The notes beneath the pieces were generated by a model, which worked only from the letters and a program-made list of their open reading frames with translations, ran no database searches and was not told the origin of the DNA. DNA of 64,000 nucleotides from Chishuiella changwenlii (GTDB taxonomy: Bacteria > Bacteroidota > Bacteroidia > Flavobacteriales > Weeksellaceae): the NCBI RefSeq assembly GCF_900142565.1, contig NZ_FRBH01000012.1:49113-113112 (forward strand), given 5' to 3'. This document shows positions 36,025 to 44,526 of the stretch, piece after piece (positions within the stretch are counted from its first letter, which is position 1; every line of letters starts with the position of its first letter). Position numbers and translations under genes: made by a program.

Positions 36025-37644
36025 ATGAGAAAAAGATTTTTCATCGCATCTTATTTAGTTTTTAGTTTTCAATTTTTAAATGCTCAAACTTGGGTTTCAG
36101 ATTTAGGAAATGGGACATATAAAAATCCTATTCTATATGCAGATTATTCGGATCCGGATGCTATTCGTGTTGGAGAAGACTTTTTTATGACTGCTTCTAG
36201 TTTTAATGAAGCGCCAGGTTTACCTATTTTACATTCGAAAGATATGGTAAATTGGCAATTGGTTAATTATGCTTTACCAGATGTTTTTCCAAAAGAACAC
36301 TTTGCAACTCCAAAACGTGGAGATGGTGTTTGGGCGCCAAGTATTCGTTTTCATAAAAATGAATATTACATTTATTGGGGAGATCCAGATTTTGGAATTT
36401 ACATGGTAAAAACGAAGAATCCTTTTGGTAAATGGGAAGATCCTATTCTAATTGAAGAAGGAAAAGGATTAATTGACGCTTGTCCTTTTTGGGACGATAA
36501 TGGCGATGCCTATATGATTCATGGTTGGGCAGGAAGTCGTGCTGGTGTAAAAAGCTTATTAACGATTAAAAAGATGAATGCCGAAGGAACAAAAGTCATT
36601 GATAAAGGCACTCATATTTTTGATGGACACGAAAATCATCCAACGGTTGAAGGTCCAAAAGTTTACAAGAGAAATGGGTATTATTACATTTTTGCTCCAG
36701 CTGGTGGTGTAGCTACTGGTTGGCAATTGGTATTGAGATCTAAAAATATATATGGTCCTTACGAAGAAAAAATTGTTTTAGAACAAGGAAAAACACCTAC
36801 AAATGGACCTCATCAAGGTGCTTGGGTAGATAGTGGAACTGGTGAAGATTGGTTTTATCATTTTCAAGATGTTGATGCTGGCGGAAGAATAGTTCATTTA
36901 CAACCAATGAAATGGATAAATGATTGGCCATTTATGGGAATTGATAATGATAAAAATGGAATTGGAGAACCTGTATTAACTTACAAAAAACCAAACGTTG
37001 GCAAAACATATCCTATTCAAACTCCATCAGAAACAGATGAATTTGATGGAAAAGATATTGGTCTACAATGGCAATGGAGTGCAAATCCAAATATTGTTTG
37101 GTACAGTAAATTAGCCAATCAAAAGTTTTTACGTTTATTTTCGATTAAAACACCAGAAAATGCCAATAACTTATGGAATGTTCCTAATTTATTGACTCAG
37201 AAATTCCCATCACCAAACTTTACTGCATCTACAAAAGTAAAACTTACACCAGAAGATGCTACAAGCGGAAAAACTGCTGGATTAGTGGTTATGGGAACGG
37301 ATTATCAGTCTATAGTTATTACAAATAAACCAGATGGATTTTATTTACAATTAATTCGTGCTGAAAAAGCGGAGAAAAATAATCCCGAAAAAGTTTTATT
37401 CGAAACTAAACTAAAAAGTAACGAAGCCTATTTACAAGTAAAAGTGAATGATCCAAACGGAATTTGTCAATTTAGTTACAGTGAAAATGGTAAAAAATAT
37501 ACTGATATAGGAGAACCATTTCAAGCCAAACCAGGAAAATGGATTGGTGCTAAAGTAGGCTTATATAGTATTAGTCTGAAAGATGCAAAACGTGGAGGTT
37601 ATGCAGATTTTGATTATTTCAGAATAACAAATAATAAAAAGTAA
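36025..37644 (+). CDS. glycoside hydrolase family 43 protein with C-terminal concanavalin-like domain
   Basis: This 539-residue exported enzyme has a signal peptide ending near FLNAQ. The N-terminal five-bladed propeller (about 25-320) begins with NPILYADYSDPDAIRVGEDFFM, where the DxxDPD element includes the catalytic base; LIDACPFWDDNGDAYM and HPTVEGPKVYKRNGYYY supply the second aspartate and the glutamate acid. A C-terminal beta-sandwich (about 340-535) is typical of xylosidase/arabinosidase members. In a pectin locus, a side-chain arabinosidase, galactosidase or xylosidase is likely; the substrate cannot be fixed. Confidence 0.88.
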   Translation: MRKRFFIASYLVFSFQFLNAQTWVSDLGNGTYKNPILYADYSDPDAIRVGEDFFMTASSFNEAPGLPILHSKDMVNWQLVNYALPDVFPKEHFATPKRGDGVWAPSIRFHKNEYYIYWGDPDFGIYMVKTKNPFGKWEDPILIEEGKGLIDACPFWDDNGDAYMIHGWAGSRAGVKSLLTIKKMNAEGTKVIDKGTHIFDGHENHPTVEGPKVYKRNGYYYIFAPAGGVATGWQLVLRSKNIYGPYEEKIVLEQGKTPTNGPHQGAWVDSGTGEDWFYHFQDVDAGGRIVHLQPMKWINDWPFMGIDNDKNGIGEPVLTYKKPNVGKTYPIQTPSETDEFDGKDIGLQWQWSANPNIVWYSKLANQKFLRLFSIKTPENANNLWNVPNLLTQKFPSPNFTASTKVKLTPEDATSGKTAGLVVMGTDYQSIVITNKPDGFYLQLIRAEKAEKNNPEKVLFETKLKSNEAYLQVKVNDPNGICQFSYSENGKKYTDIGEPFQAKPGKWIGAKVGLYSISLKDAKRGGYADFDYFRITNNKK

Positions 37645-37645
37645 A

Positions 37646-38458
37646 ATGAAAAATAAATTTAATCTTGTCAATTTGTTTTTTTTATTGATTGCTTTAACAA
37701 TCTCTGCTCAAAAAAAACAGCAAAATACAGTCTCTATTTATTTAATAGGAGATTCTACCGTAGCCGATTATACAGGGAATTATGACCCGGGAAAAGATTA
37801 CATGAAATCTCGTTATCCAATTGCTGGTTGGGGACAAGAATTTCAACCATTTTTTGTAAAAGATAGTTTGAATGATATTAAGACTTTAAAAAACAAAGAA
37901 GTCGTTATTAAAGACAAAGCAAAAGGTGGACGAAGCACACGTACATTTTTTCAGGAAGGAAGATGGAGAGAAGTTTTCGATAATCTTAATGCAAAAGATT
38001 ATGTTCTAATGCAATTCGGGCATAATGATGCAGCAGAAAATAAACAAGAACGTTATGTAAATATAGAAGGATACAAAGAATTCTTACGTTTGTATGTTTC
38101 TCAAACAAGACAAAAAGGAGCTATTCCAATTATCTTAAGTCCAGTTGCAAGAAACTATCCTTGGAAAAATGGACATTTAGAAAATGTACATGGAGATTAT
38201 CCTAAAGCTGCGGAAGAAATTGCAAAAGAAATGAATGTACCTTTCTTAGATTTAAATGAAATTTCTATGCAGTTCTTTTCTAAAAAAGGAGAAAAATATG
38301 TAAGTGATGTATATTTTATGAATTTTGGAGCAAATCTTTACGAAGCATATCCAGATGGACAAAAAGATAATACACACTTTCAGATAGCTGGAGCTAAAGC
38401 TGTAGCTGCTTTAGTATTTACAGAATTAAAAAAGATCATTAACAATACAACACATTAA
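37646..38458 (+). CDS. CE12 rhamnogalacturonan acetylesterase (copy 1)
   Basis: This 270-residue exported SGNH hydrolase has the four blocks: IYLIGDSTVADYT (catalytic Ser), GGRSTRTF (Gly), MQFGHNDAAE (Asn) and DNTHFQIAGAKAVA (catalytic Asp-His pair). The CE12 layout fits rhamnogalacturonan acetylesterases, which remove acetyl groups from galacturonate residues of pectin. It starts 1 nt after the GH43 stop and 2 nt before the GH28 gene, so it is tightly coupled with both. Confidence 0.9.
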   Translation: MKNKFNLVNLFFLLIALTISAQKKQQNTVSIYLIGDSTVADYTGNYDPGKDYMKSRYPIAGWGQEFQPFFVKDSLNDIKTLKNKEVVIKDKAKGGRSTRTFFQEGRWREVFDNLNAKDYVLMQFGHNDAAENKQERYVNIEGYKEFLRLYVSQTRQKGAIPIILSPVARNYPWKNGHLENVHGDYPKAAEEIAKEMNVPFLDLNEISMQFFSKKGEKYVSDVYFMNFGANLYEAYPDGQKDNTHFQIAGAKAVAALVFTELKKIINNTTH

Positions 38459-38460
38459 AA

Positions 38461-40128
38461 ATGAGGAAATATTTTAAATTAATCGCCTTAGCGATAACAC
38501 TTAGCTGTTCGTCGCAAATGAATGCACAAGTAGATGAGAACATTTACAAAGGAATAGAATTTAATATGCCACGAGTAAAAGAAACGAGTTTTAAAAATTA
38601 TTCGGTTCAAATTACGCAGTTTGGAGCAAAGGCTGGTGGAGTTTTTAAAAACACCGAAGCTATAAACAAAGCAATAACAGAAACAAGTAATAAAGGAGGT
38701 GGTACAGTTGTTATACCTCGTGGAATTTGGTTAACTGGTCCTATAGAACTTAAAAGTAATATCAATTTACATTTAGCAGATGGTGCTTTACTTATTTTTA
38801 GTAAAGATTTTAAAGATTATCCATTGGTAAAAACAAGTTTCGAAGGTTTAAATACAATTCGTACAGTTTCTCCTATTTCTGCTAGAAATGTAGAAAATAT
38901 TGCCATTACTGGAAATGGAACTATTGATGGAAATGGTGATGCTTGGCGTTACGTTAAAAAAGGTAAATTAACAGATAGCCAATGGAAAAACTTAGTTGCT
39001 TCTGGTGGTGTTTTATCTGAAGACAAAAAAATATGGTTTCCATCTGAAAGTTCTAAATTAGGATATAAATTAAGTTCTAATTTTAATGTTCCTGACAAAA
39101 TTACTGAAGCTGAATACGAACAAGTTCACGACTTTTTACGTCCAGTAATGGTAAGTATTGTTAGTTCTGATCGTGTTTTATTAGATGGTCCTACATTTCA
39201 GAATTCACCAGCTTGGAACATTCACCCATTAATGAGTTCAAATATTATCATTCGTAACCTAAATGTACGTAATCCTTGGTATTCTCAAAATGGAGATGGA
39301 TTAGATTTAGAATCATGTAAAAATGTGTTAATCTATAACAATACTTTTGATGTTGGTGATGATGCAATCTGTATAAAATCTGGAAAAGATAAAGATGGTA
39401 GAGATAGAGCTATGCCGACAGAAAATGTAATTATTAAAAACAATACAGTTTACCATGCACATGGAGGTTTTGTAATAGGAAGCGAAATGTCTAGTGGTGT
39501 ACGTAATATACATGTTTCTGGTGCTACTTTTATTGGAACTGATATTGGTTTACGTTTTAAAACAACAAGAGGTCGTGGAGGAATTATTGAAAACATTTAT
39601 ATTTCTGATGTTGATATGATTAACATTCCTGCGCAAGCAATTGGTTTTAATATGTTTTATGAAGGAAACTCTCCTATTATAGAAGATGATCAGAATGCTG
39701 ATGACGAAAAACGTACAGAAAAAGCAATTCCTGTAACTGAAGAAACACCGCAAATGAGAAATATTTTCTTTAAAAATATTAATGTTACTTCATCTCATGA
39801 AGCGCTTTACATAAGTGGTTTAAATGAAATGAATATCAAAAATATTAAAATAGAGAACTCTACTTTCGATACTAAAAAAGCATTAAGTATTGTTGATGCA
39901 GATGGCGTTGAATTAAAAAATGTGAAATTCAATTATTCTGACGGAACTGGTGCAACAATCTACAACAGTAAAAATATTGATTTAAATTCTGTTCAATTTG
40001 AAACTACAAACGATAAATCGATAGTTAATGTAACAGGAGATAAAACTTCTAAAGTTAAACTTCCTAAAAGTGTTGACAAAAAGAGAGTGAACATTTCAAA
40101 ATCTGTACAAAAAAATGCGGTTCAATAA
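38461..40128 (+). CDS. GH28 polygalacturonase family protein
   Basis: This 555-residue exported protein has a right-handed beta-helix. Family motifs are complete: NGDGLD (first Asp), VGDDAICIKSGKD (two Asp), YHAHGGFVIGSEMSSGVRN (His) and LRFKTTRGRGG (Arg, Lys). VQITQFGAKAGGVFKNTEAINKAI is the usual N-terminal start of the fold. It probably releases galacturonate from homogalacturonan or rhamnogalacturonan ends. An inserted segment at about 165-230 (KGKLTDSQWKNLVASGGVLSE region) is typical of Bacteroidota exo-type members. The 3' end overlaps the next gene by 14 bp. Confidence 0.92.
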   Translation: MRKYFKLIALAITLSCSSQMNAQVDENIYKGIEFNMPRVKETSFKNYSVQITQFGAKAGGVFKNTEAINKAITETSNKGGGTVVIPRGIWLTGPIELKSNINLHLADGALLIFSKDFKDYPLVKTSFEGLNTIRTVSPISARNVENIAITGNGTIDGNGDAWRYVKKGKLTDSQWKNLVASGGVLSEDKKIWFPSESSKLGYKLSSNFNVPDKITEAEYEQVHDFLRPVMVSIVSSDRVLLDGPTFQNSPAWNIHPLMSSNIIIRNLNVRNPWYSQNGDGLDLESCKNVLIYNNTFDVGDDAICIKSGKDKDGRDRAMPTENVIIKNNTVYHAHGGFVIGSEMSSGVRNIHVSGATFIGTDIGLRFKTTRGRGGIIENIYISDVDMINIPAQAIGFNMFYEGNSPIIEDDQNADDEKRTEKAIPVTEETPQMRNIFFKNINVTSSHEALYISGLNEMNIKNIKIENSTFDTKKALSIVDADGVELKNVKFNYSDGTGATIYNSKNIDLNSVQFETTNDKSIVNVTGDKTSKVKLPKSVDKKRVNISKSVQKNAVQ

Positions 40129-41035
40129 ATACATTAATATTTTTATTTTTCCACTTTATATGGCAATAGCCTTTGGTCAAGTTGAACGACCAAAGGCTTC
40201 GCCTTATACAATAGAATCTACTTATCAAAAACTCAAAAAAAACTATCCTTTTATTGAGCCTATCAATACAATTGCTTTACCAGAGAATATCGTTGTTAAA
40301 GAAAATATTATTTACAAAGAAGAAAAAAATGTTTCTTTAAAAGCAGATATTTATTCTCCTAAAAATTCAGTCAAAAAAAATCCTGCAATTGTATTAATTC
40401 ATGGTGGTGGATGGATTTCTGGAAGTAAGGAAAATCAACGTTATATGGCACAACAATTGGCTAGTAATGGATATGTTGCAATGACAATTAATTATAGTTT
40501 AGCAGACGAAGCAAAATATCCTGCTGCTATTGATGATGTATATAGTGCGATTAACTATCTCATTAAGAATAAAAAGGAATATCATGTTAATCCCAAACAA
40601 ATAAGTATTCTTGGCGCTTCTGCAGGTGCGCAAATAGCAACTTTAGTTGGTGTAAAATCATCCAAAATAAAAGCTATTGTAAACATAGACGGAATAGTTT
40701 CTTTTATTCATAAAGAAGCAGAAGAAGGACAATACGCTGCCTATTGGTTAGATGGTTGGAAAGATGATAATTTCGAACGTTGGAAAGAAGCTTCTCCTTT
40801 AGAATTTGTAGAAAAAGATACGCCTCCTACTCTATTTATTAATAGCTCTCAGCCAAGATTTCACGCTGGTAGAGATGATATGATGAAAATTCTGAGCAAC
40901 TATCATATTTATACAGAAATGCACGAGATTAAAGATTCGCCACATTCTTTTTGGTTAGCTAAACCTTGGTTTAACGAAACATTGACGATTACTTTAAACT
41001 TTTTAAATAAATTATTCAAGCAACATGAAAAATAA
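40115..41035 (+). CDS. alpha/beta hydrolase, probable exported carbohydrate esterase
   Basis: This 306-residue protein has a hydrophobic N-terminus (INIFIFPLYMAIAFG) that may be a signal peptide. The fold is of the HSL/BD-FAE type: IVLIHGGGWISGSKENQRYMA is the oxyanion HGGGW motif, ILGASAGAQIATL has the nucleophile Ser in GxSxG, and the C-terminal IKDSPHSFWL provides the His. Such enzymes in pectin loci are usually acetyl or feruloyl esterases. The gene overlaps GH28 by 14 bp and the CE8 gene by 11 bp, showing translational coupling. Confidence 0.83.
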   Translation: MRFNKYINIFIFPLYMAIAFGQVERPKASPYTIESTYQKLKKNYPFIEPINTIALPENIVVKENIIYKEEKNVSLKADIYSPKNSVKKNPAIVLIHGGGWISGSKENQRYMAQQLASNGYVAMTINYSLADEAKYPAAIDDVYSAINYLIKNKKEYHVNPKQISILGASAGAQIATLVGVKSSKIKAIVNIDGIVSFIHKEAEEGQYAAYWLDGWKDDNFERWKEASPLEFVEKDTPPTLFINSSQPRFHAGRDDMMKILSNYHIYTEMHEIKDSPHSFWLAKPWFNETLTITLNFLNKLFKQHEK

Positions 41036-41990
41036 AATCATCTTCACTTTTCTATTTCTTTTTTCAGTTGTTTTTGGAAAAGATCCTTACTTAACAATTA
41101 CTGTTTCACAAGACGGAAAAGGAGATTATACAACTATACAAGAGGCTATAAATTCTACTCGAGATTTAGGTCCTGCCGAAGCATTAATCTTTATTAAAAA
41201 TGGAACTTATCATGAAAAAATTGTTATTCCATCCAATAAACATCAATTAACATTAAAAGGAGAAAGTAGCGAAAATACAATCATTACTAATGATGATTTC
41301 TCTGGAAAAATAGAAGAATTCACTCATCAAAAAATGACAACTTTTACTTCTTATACTGTTTTAGTTACGGGAGAAAAAATTAAAATAGAGAATCTTAGTA
41401 TTCAAAATACACATTGTACAAAAGGACAAGCGGTAGCTTTACATGTAGAAGGAGATTATTTTATTGGGAAAAACCTTCGTTTATTAGGTTGTCAAGATAC
41501 CTTGTATACTGCTACTAATCACAGCAGACAATATTATGAAAATTGTTACATAGAAGGAACGACTGATTTTATTTTTGGACAAGCAACCGCTGTTTTTAAA
41601 AACTGTACCATAAAAAGTTTAGCAAATTCTTTTATTACAGCTGCTGCAACAGATAAAGATAATAGTTATGGTTATGTATTCTTCGATTGTTTTTTAATCT
41701 CAAAAGAAGGAGTAAACAAAGTTTATTTAGGAAGACCATGGCGACCTTATGCTAAAACAGTTTTTATTAATACTGAAATGGGAAAGCATATTTTACCACA
41801 AGGTTGGAATGAATGGGCTGGCGATAAAATGTTTCCTGACAAAGAAAAAACTGCTTATTATGCAGAATATGAAAGTAAAGGAAATGGAGCAAATTCATCT
41901 GATCGTGTAAAATGGTCGCATCAACTAAAGAAAAAAGAATTGGATAAGTATACCATAGAGAAAATATTTAGAGGATGGATTCCTGAGTAG
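41025..41990 (+). CDS. CE8 pectin methylesterase (stand-alone)
   Basis: This 321-residue exported pectinesterase has a signal peptide ending near VVFG. The CE8 blocks are visible: VSQDGKGDYTTIQEAINS, GQAVALHVEGDYF, LGCQDTLYTA and GTTDFIFGQATAVFKNC with the two catalytic aspartates, and YLGRPWRPYAKTVFINTEM with the arginine. It is a second methylesterase besides the PL1-CE8 fusion and differs from it in sequence, which suggests a different substrate or site of action. It ends the overlapping gene string; a repeat-rich 353-bp gap follows. Confidence 0.93.
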   Translation: MKNKIIFTFLFLFSVVFGKDPYLTITVSQDGKGDYTTIQEAINSTRDLGPAEALIFIKNGTYHEKIVIPSNKHQLTLKGESSENTIITNDDFSGKIEEFTHQKMTTFTSYTVLVTGEKIKIENLSIQNTHCTKGQAVALHVEGDYFIGKNLRLLGCQDTLYTATNHSRQYYENCYIEGTTDFIFGQATAVFKNCTIKSLANSFITAAATDKDNSYGYVFFDCFLISKEGVNKVYLGRPWRPYAKTVFINTEMGKHILPQGWNEWAGDKMFPDKEKTAYYAEYESKGNGANSSDRVKWSHQLKKKELDKYTIEKIFRGWIPE

Positions 41991-42050
41991 ACTCCTTAAT
42001 AGACTTAAGGTCTAAGATTGTAAGATATAAGGATATTAAAAGTATCGATA

Positions 42051-42139
42051 TCACATTGAGCCTGTCGAAATGTAATAAAATTAGAAGTAAAAAATATGAA
42101 CATCCAGTTAGTCATACTGAACTCGTTTCAGGATCTCAT
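42051..42139. repeat. two fragments of dispersed intergenic repeat
   Basis: TTGAGCCTGTCGAAATG at 42056-42072 and CATACTGAACTCGTTTCAGG at 42113-42132 resemble short intergenic repeats recalled from other Flavobacteriia genomes (GAGCCTGTCGAA and CTGAA-TTGTTTCAGG types). The first has a relative on the opposite strand at 54242-54263. Confidence 0.5.
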
Positions 42140-42190
42140 AATGTGTTTGAAATGATGTTTTTTTATATAAACTATTTATTTTCTGACTAA

Positions 42191-42306
42191 GTTCTCGATA
42201 CATTTTTCTACAAAAAACACTCGAACTGACAGAAAAAAAATTTCTAAATCTACTATTAAAAAATGTCAGTTCGAGTGGAATTCTAAAAGAATTTTGTATC
42301 GAGAAC
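42191..42306. repeat. REP-like inverted repeat (116 bp)
   Basis: GTTCTCGATAC (42191-42201) is inverted at 42296-42306 and CACTCGAACTGACA (42218-42231) is inverted at 42264-42277. The arms are interrupted by A/T-rich spacers, giving a large stem-loop. The layout and the TCAGTTCGAG core look like a palindromic intergenic element rather than a plain terminator. Confidence 0.65.
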
Positions 42307-42343
42307 TAAGACATTTTTAAACAAACGAATAAAAAAACAATAA

Positions 42344-43084
42344 ATGAAAAAAATATACTTAATTACTATTTTTCTGTGTTTAATCGGAATAACTAAAGCA
42401 CAGCAACCAACTTTATTTTTAGTAGGAGATTCTACAATGGCAGATAAAGTGAATCCTAACGAAAATCCTGAACATGGTTGGGGACAAATCCTGCCTACTT
42501 TATTAACGAATAAGATTACAATACAAAACCATGCGACAAATGGAAGAAGTTCTAAAAGTTTTAGAACCGAAGGTCGTTGGGATAAAGTACACAATCAATT
42601 AAAAAAGGGAGATTATGTGATTATACAATTTGGACATAATGACCAGAAAATAGAAGATTCTATACGCTATACGAATCCTGCTACTCAATACCGTTCAAAC
42701 TTAGAACGATATGTAAAAGAAACAAGAGAAAAAGGAGCTATTCCTATTTTAATGACGTCTATTGTTCGTAGAAATTTCAATGAAAAAGGTGTTTTAATTG
42801 ATACACATAATTTATACCCTATCGTTGTAAGAATGGTTGCAAAAGATTTAGACGTTCCTTTTGTTGATTTACAACAAGCTACAGAAGAAATTGTTTTGAC
42901 TTATGGTCCAGAGAAATCTAAAAAATTGTATTTACATTTCGAGCCAAAAGAAGTTAATTATTATCCTGATGGTAAACATGATGATACACATTTATCTAAA
43001 TTGGGTGCTACATTAACTGCTGAAAAAGCACTGAAAGCATTAGAAAAACTAAATATTGGATTTGAGAAGTTTGTAAAGAAATAA
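42344..43084 (+). CDS. CE12 rhamnogalacturonan acetylesterase (copy 2)
   Basis: This 246-residue exported SGNH hydrolase has LFLVGDSTMADKVN (Ser), NGRSSKSFRTEG (Gly), IIQFGHNDQK (Asn) and KHDDTHLSKLGA (Asp-His). It is clearly related to but distinct from copy 1, and shorter by about 24 residues, mainly before the second block. It removes acetyl groups from pectin backbones. It is separated from the rest of the locus by the repeat-rich gap and followed 5 nt later by kdgF. Confidence 0.9.
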   Translation: MKKIYLITIFLCLIGITKAQQPTLFLVGDSTMADKVNPNENPEHGWGQILPTLLTNKITIQNHATNGRSSKSFRTEGRWDKVHNQLKKGDYVIIQFGHNDQKIEDSIRYTNPATQYRSNLERYVKETREKGAIPILMTSIVRRNFNEKGVLIDTHNLYPIVVRMVAKDLDVPFVDLQQATEEIVLTYGPEKSKKLYLHFEPKEVNYYPDGKHDDTHLSKLGATLTAEKALKALEKLNIGFEKFVKK

Positions 43085-43089
43085 TAAAT

Positions 43090-43428
43090 ATGCAATACAA
43101 AAAAGATTTATTTTTCGATGGAAATTCGGAATGGGAAGACTTAGGGAATGGAGTAAAAAGACAATTTGTCGGTTACAACTCTCAAATAATGATGGTAATC
43201 GTAAAATTTGAAAAAGACGCAATTGGTACCTTACATCAACATTTCCATTCTCAAATTACTTACGTTGCCGAAGGTTCTTTTGAGGTTACGAATAACAATA
43301 AAACCAAAATTCTTAATAAAGGAGATGGATTTTTCGCTCAACCTAACATAGAACATGGTGTTGTATGTTTAGAAGAAGGTATTTTGATTGATTCTTTTAC
43401 ACCTTATAGAGAAGATTTTATGAAATAA
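43090..43428 (+). CDS. kdgF: KdgF-like cupin, unsaturated uronate linearising protein
   Basis: This 112-residue single-domain cupin has the two cupin motifs: GTLHQHFHSQITYVAEGSFEV (two His, one Gln/Glu-side ligand) and GDGFFAQPNIEHGVVCLEEG (third His). It matches KdgF, which converts 4,5-unsaturated galacturonate to the open-chain keturonate used by KduI. It has no signal peptide, so it should act in the cytoplasm. It is the last gene of the pectin locus; no terminator is seen before the Hachiman promoter. Confidence 0.88.
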   Translation: MQYKKDLFFDGNSEWEDLGNGVKRQFVGYNSQIMMVIVKFEKDAIGTLHQHFHSQITYVAEGSFEVTNNNKTKILNKGDGFFAQPNIEHGVVCLEEGILIDSFTPYREDFMK

Positions 43429-43473
43429 TGCTTATTGCTCAAAGTTCACAATAAAATAACTTTTTAAGTATTG

Positions 43474-43502
43474 TTGTTTTCATTGAAATAGGTTTATATT
43501 TG
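43474..43502 (+). promoter_or_regulatory. promoter of the hamAB operon
   Basis: TTG at 43474-43476 (a second TTG directly precedes it) is followed after 18 nt by TATATTTG at 43495-43502, a full match to TTG / TAnnTTTG. The leader to the hamA ATG would be about 12 nt. Confidence 0.6.
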
Positions 43503-43518
43503 GATTTGAAAATGAGTT

Positions 43519-44526
43519 ATGTTTAATTTTAAAAACAAAAATAATTCAACTAAAAACAACTTAATGTCCAAATTAGATAAGTTTAATATTCATTTAAATA
43601 AAAGTTTAAAGGACTTTTGTCCTGACGTAGATTTTAAAATAATAGATGGAAGAGAAGTTTTAAGCGTAGCCAATGATTTTTCTGATAATAAATGGCAATT
43701 CCAAAAATTTCAGAGTTTTATTTTTAACAACATTGCTCAAACTGCATTGTCAAAAAAAGAAAGAGATAATATTGTTGATGATAGCTACAGTTCTTTAATT
43801 AAGGCTGCCAAAAAACTTAGACTTATTGATAAAAAAAACAATGATACGGATACAGAAGGTAGTGAATTAGCTGAAATTTTACTTTATGGAATTATGCATC
43901 ATCATTACAAAGCACTTCCAGTAGTTCCTAAAATTTTCAACAAACAAAACTCTAATGACAATGCAAAGGGTGCTGATAGCGTGCATATTGTTTTAGAAAA
44001 TGAAAATGAATTTTCAATTTGGTACGGAGAAGCTAAATTTTATAATAGTATAGAAGACACTCGCTTATATGAAATTGTAAACTCCGTATTAAATATTTTT
44101 TCTGAATCAGCATTTGATACAGAAAATAGAATACTTAGTAACAGCAATGATTTAAAGAGTTACTTAAAAGACAATTCAGACTTATATGATAAAATCATAA
44201 GTATTTTAGATACAGATTCTCCAATTGATTATGTCAAAGCGAGATTAAATGTTCCTATTCTATTATTACACGTTTGTAATATAACAAGTAATCAAAAGGA
44301 AAATTCAGATGTATATGTCAATAAATTATTAGAATATCAGAAAGAAAGAGTTCAGTCATTCTATCAAAAACTTTACAATAAAGCCATTAAGGATAATCTG
44401 AAGGTTAAACCAATAGTGAACTTTGATAAAATTAAATTTCATTTTATATTTTTTCCTGTACCTGACAAAAAAACAATAATATCAAACTTTTTGACTAGAG
44501 CCGAATCTTTAAGAACCGAGATATGA
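43519..44526 (+). CDS. hamA: Hachiman anti-phage protein HamA (DUF1837 nuclease)
   Basis: This 335-residue protein contains the DUF1837 core: GSELAEILLYGIM (114-126; E116 and E119), a basic segment PVVPKIFNK, KGADSVHIVL with D153, and WYGEAKFY with E171 and K173. Together these form the E...D...ExK arrangement of PD-(D/E)XK-like nucleases seen in HamA. The helicase partner overlaps its stop by four bases (ATGA). In Hachiman systems HamA is held inactive by HamB and degrades DNA when released. The first 15 residues are low complexity, and an alternative ATG exists at 43564. Its own promoter separates it from kdgF. Confidence 0.88.
   Translation: MFNFKNKNNSTKNNLMSKLDKFNIHLNKSLKDFCPDVDFKIIDGREVLSVANDFSDNKWQFQKFQSFIFNNIAQTALSKKERDNIVDDSYSSLIKAAKKLRLIDKKNNDTDTEGSELAEILLYGIMHHHYKALPVVPKIFNKQNSNDNAKGADSVHIVLENENEFSIWYGEAKFYNSIEDTRLYEIVNSVLNIFSESAFDTENRILSNSNDLKSYLKDNSDLYDKIISILDTDSPIDYVKARLNVPILLLHVCNITSNQKENSDVYVNKLLEYQKERVQSFYQKLYNKAIKDNLKVKPIVNFDKIKFHFIFFPVPDKKTIISNFLTRAESLRTEI

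Larger units (their letters stand above)
41991..42343. other. 353-bp intergenic region filled with degenerate dispersed repeats
   Basis: No gene is seen here. The region holds fragments resembling flavobacterial intergenic repeats and a large inverted repeat, listed separately. It separates the overlapping CE8 gene from the last two pectin genes. No TAnnTTTG promoter was convincing. Confidence 0.6.

Noticed and set aside
42283..42594. 103-residue minus-strand frame across the start of the second CE12 gene
   Set aside because: It is antisense to the conserved SGNH blocks and runs into the repeat element.
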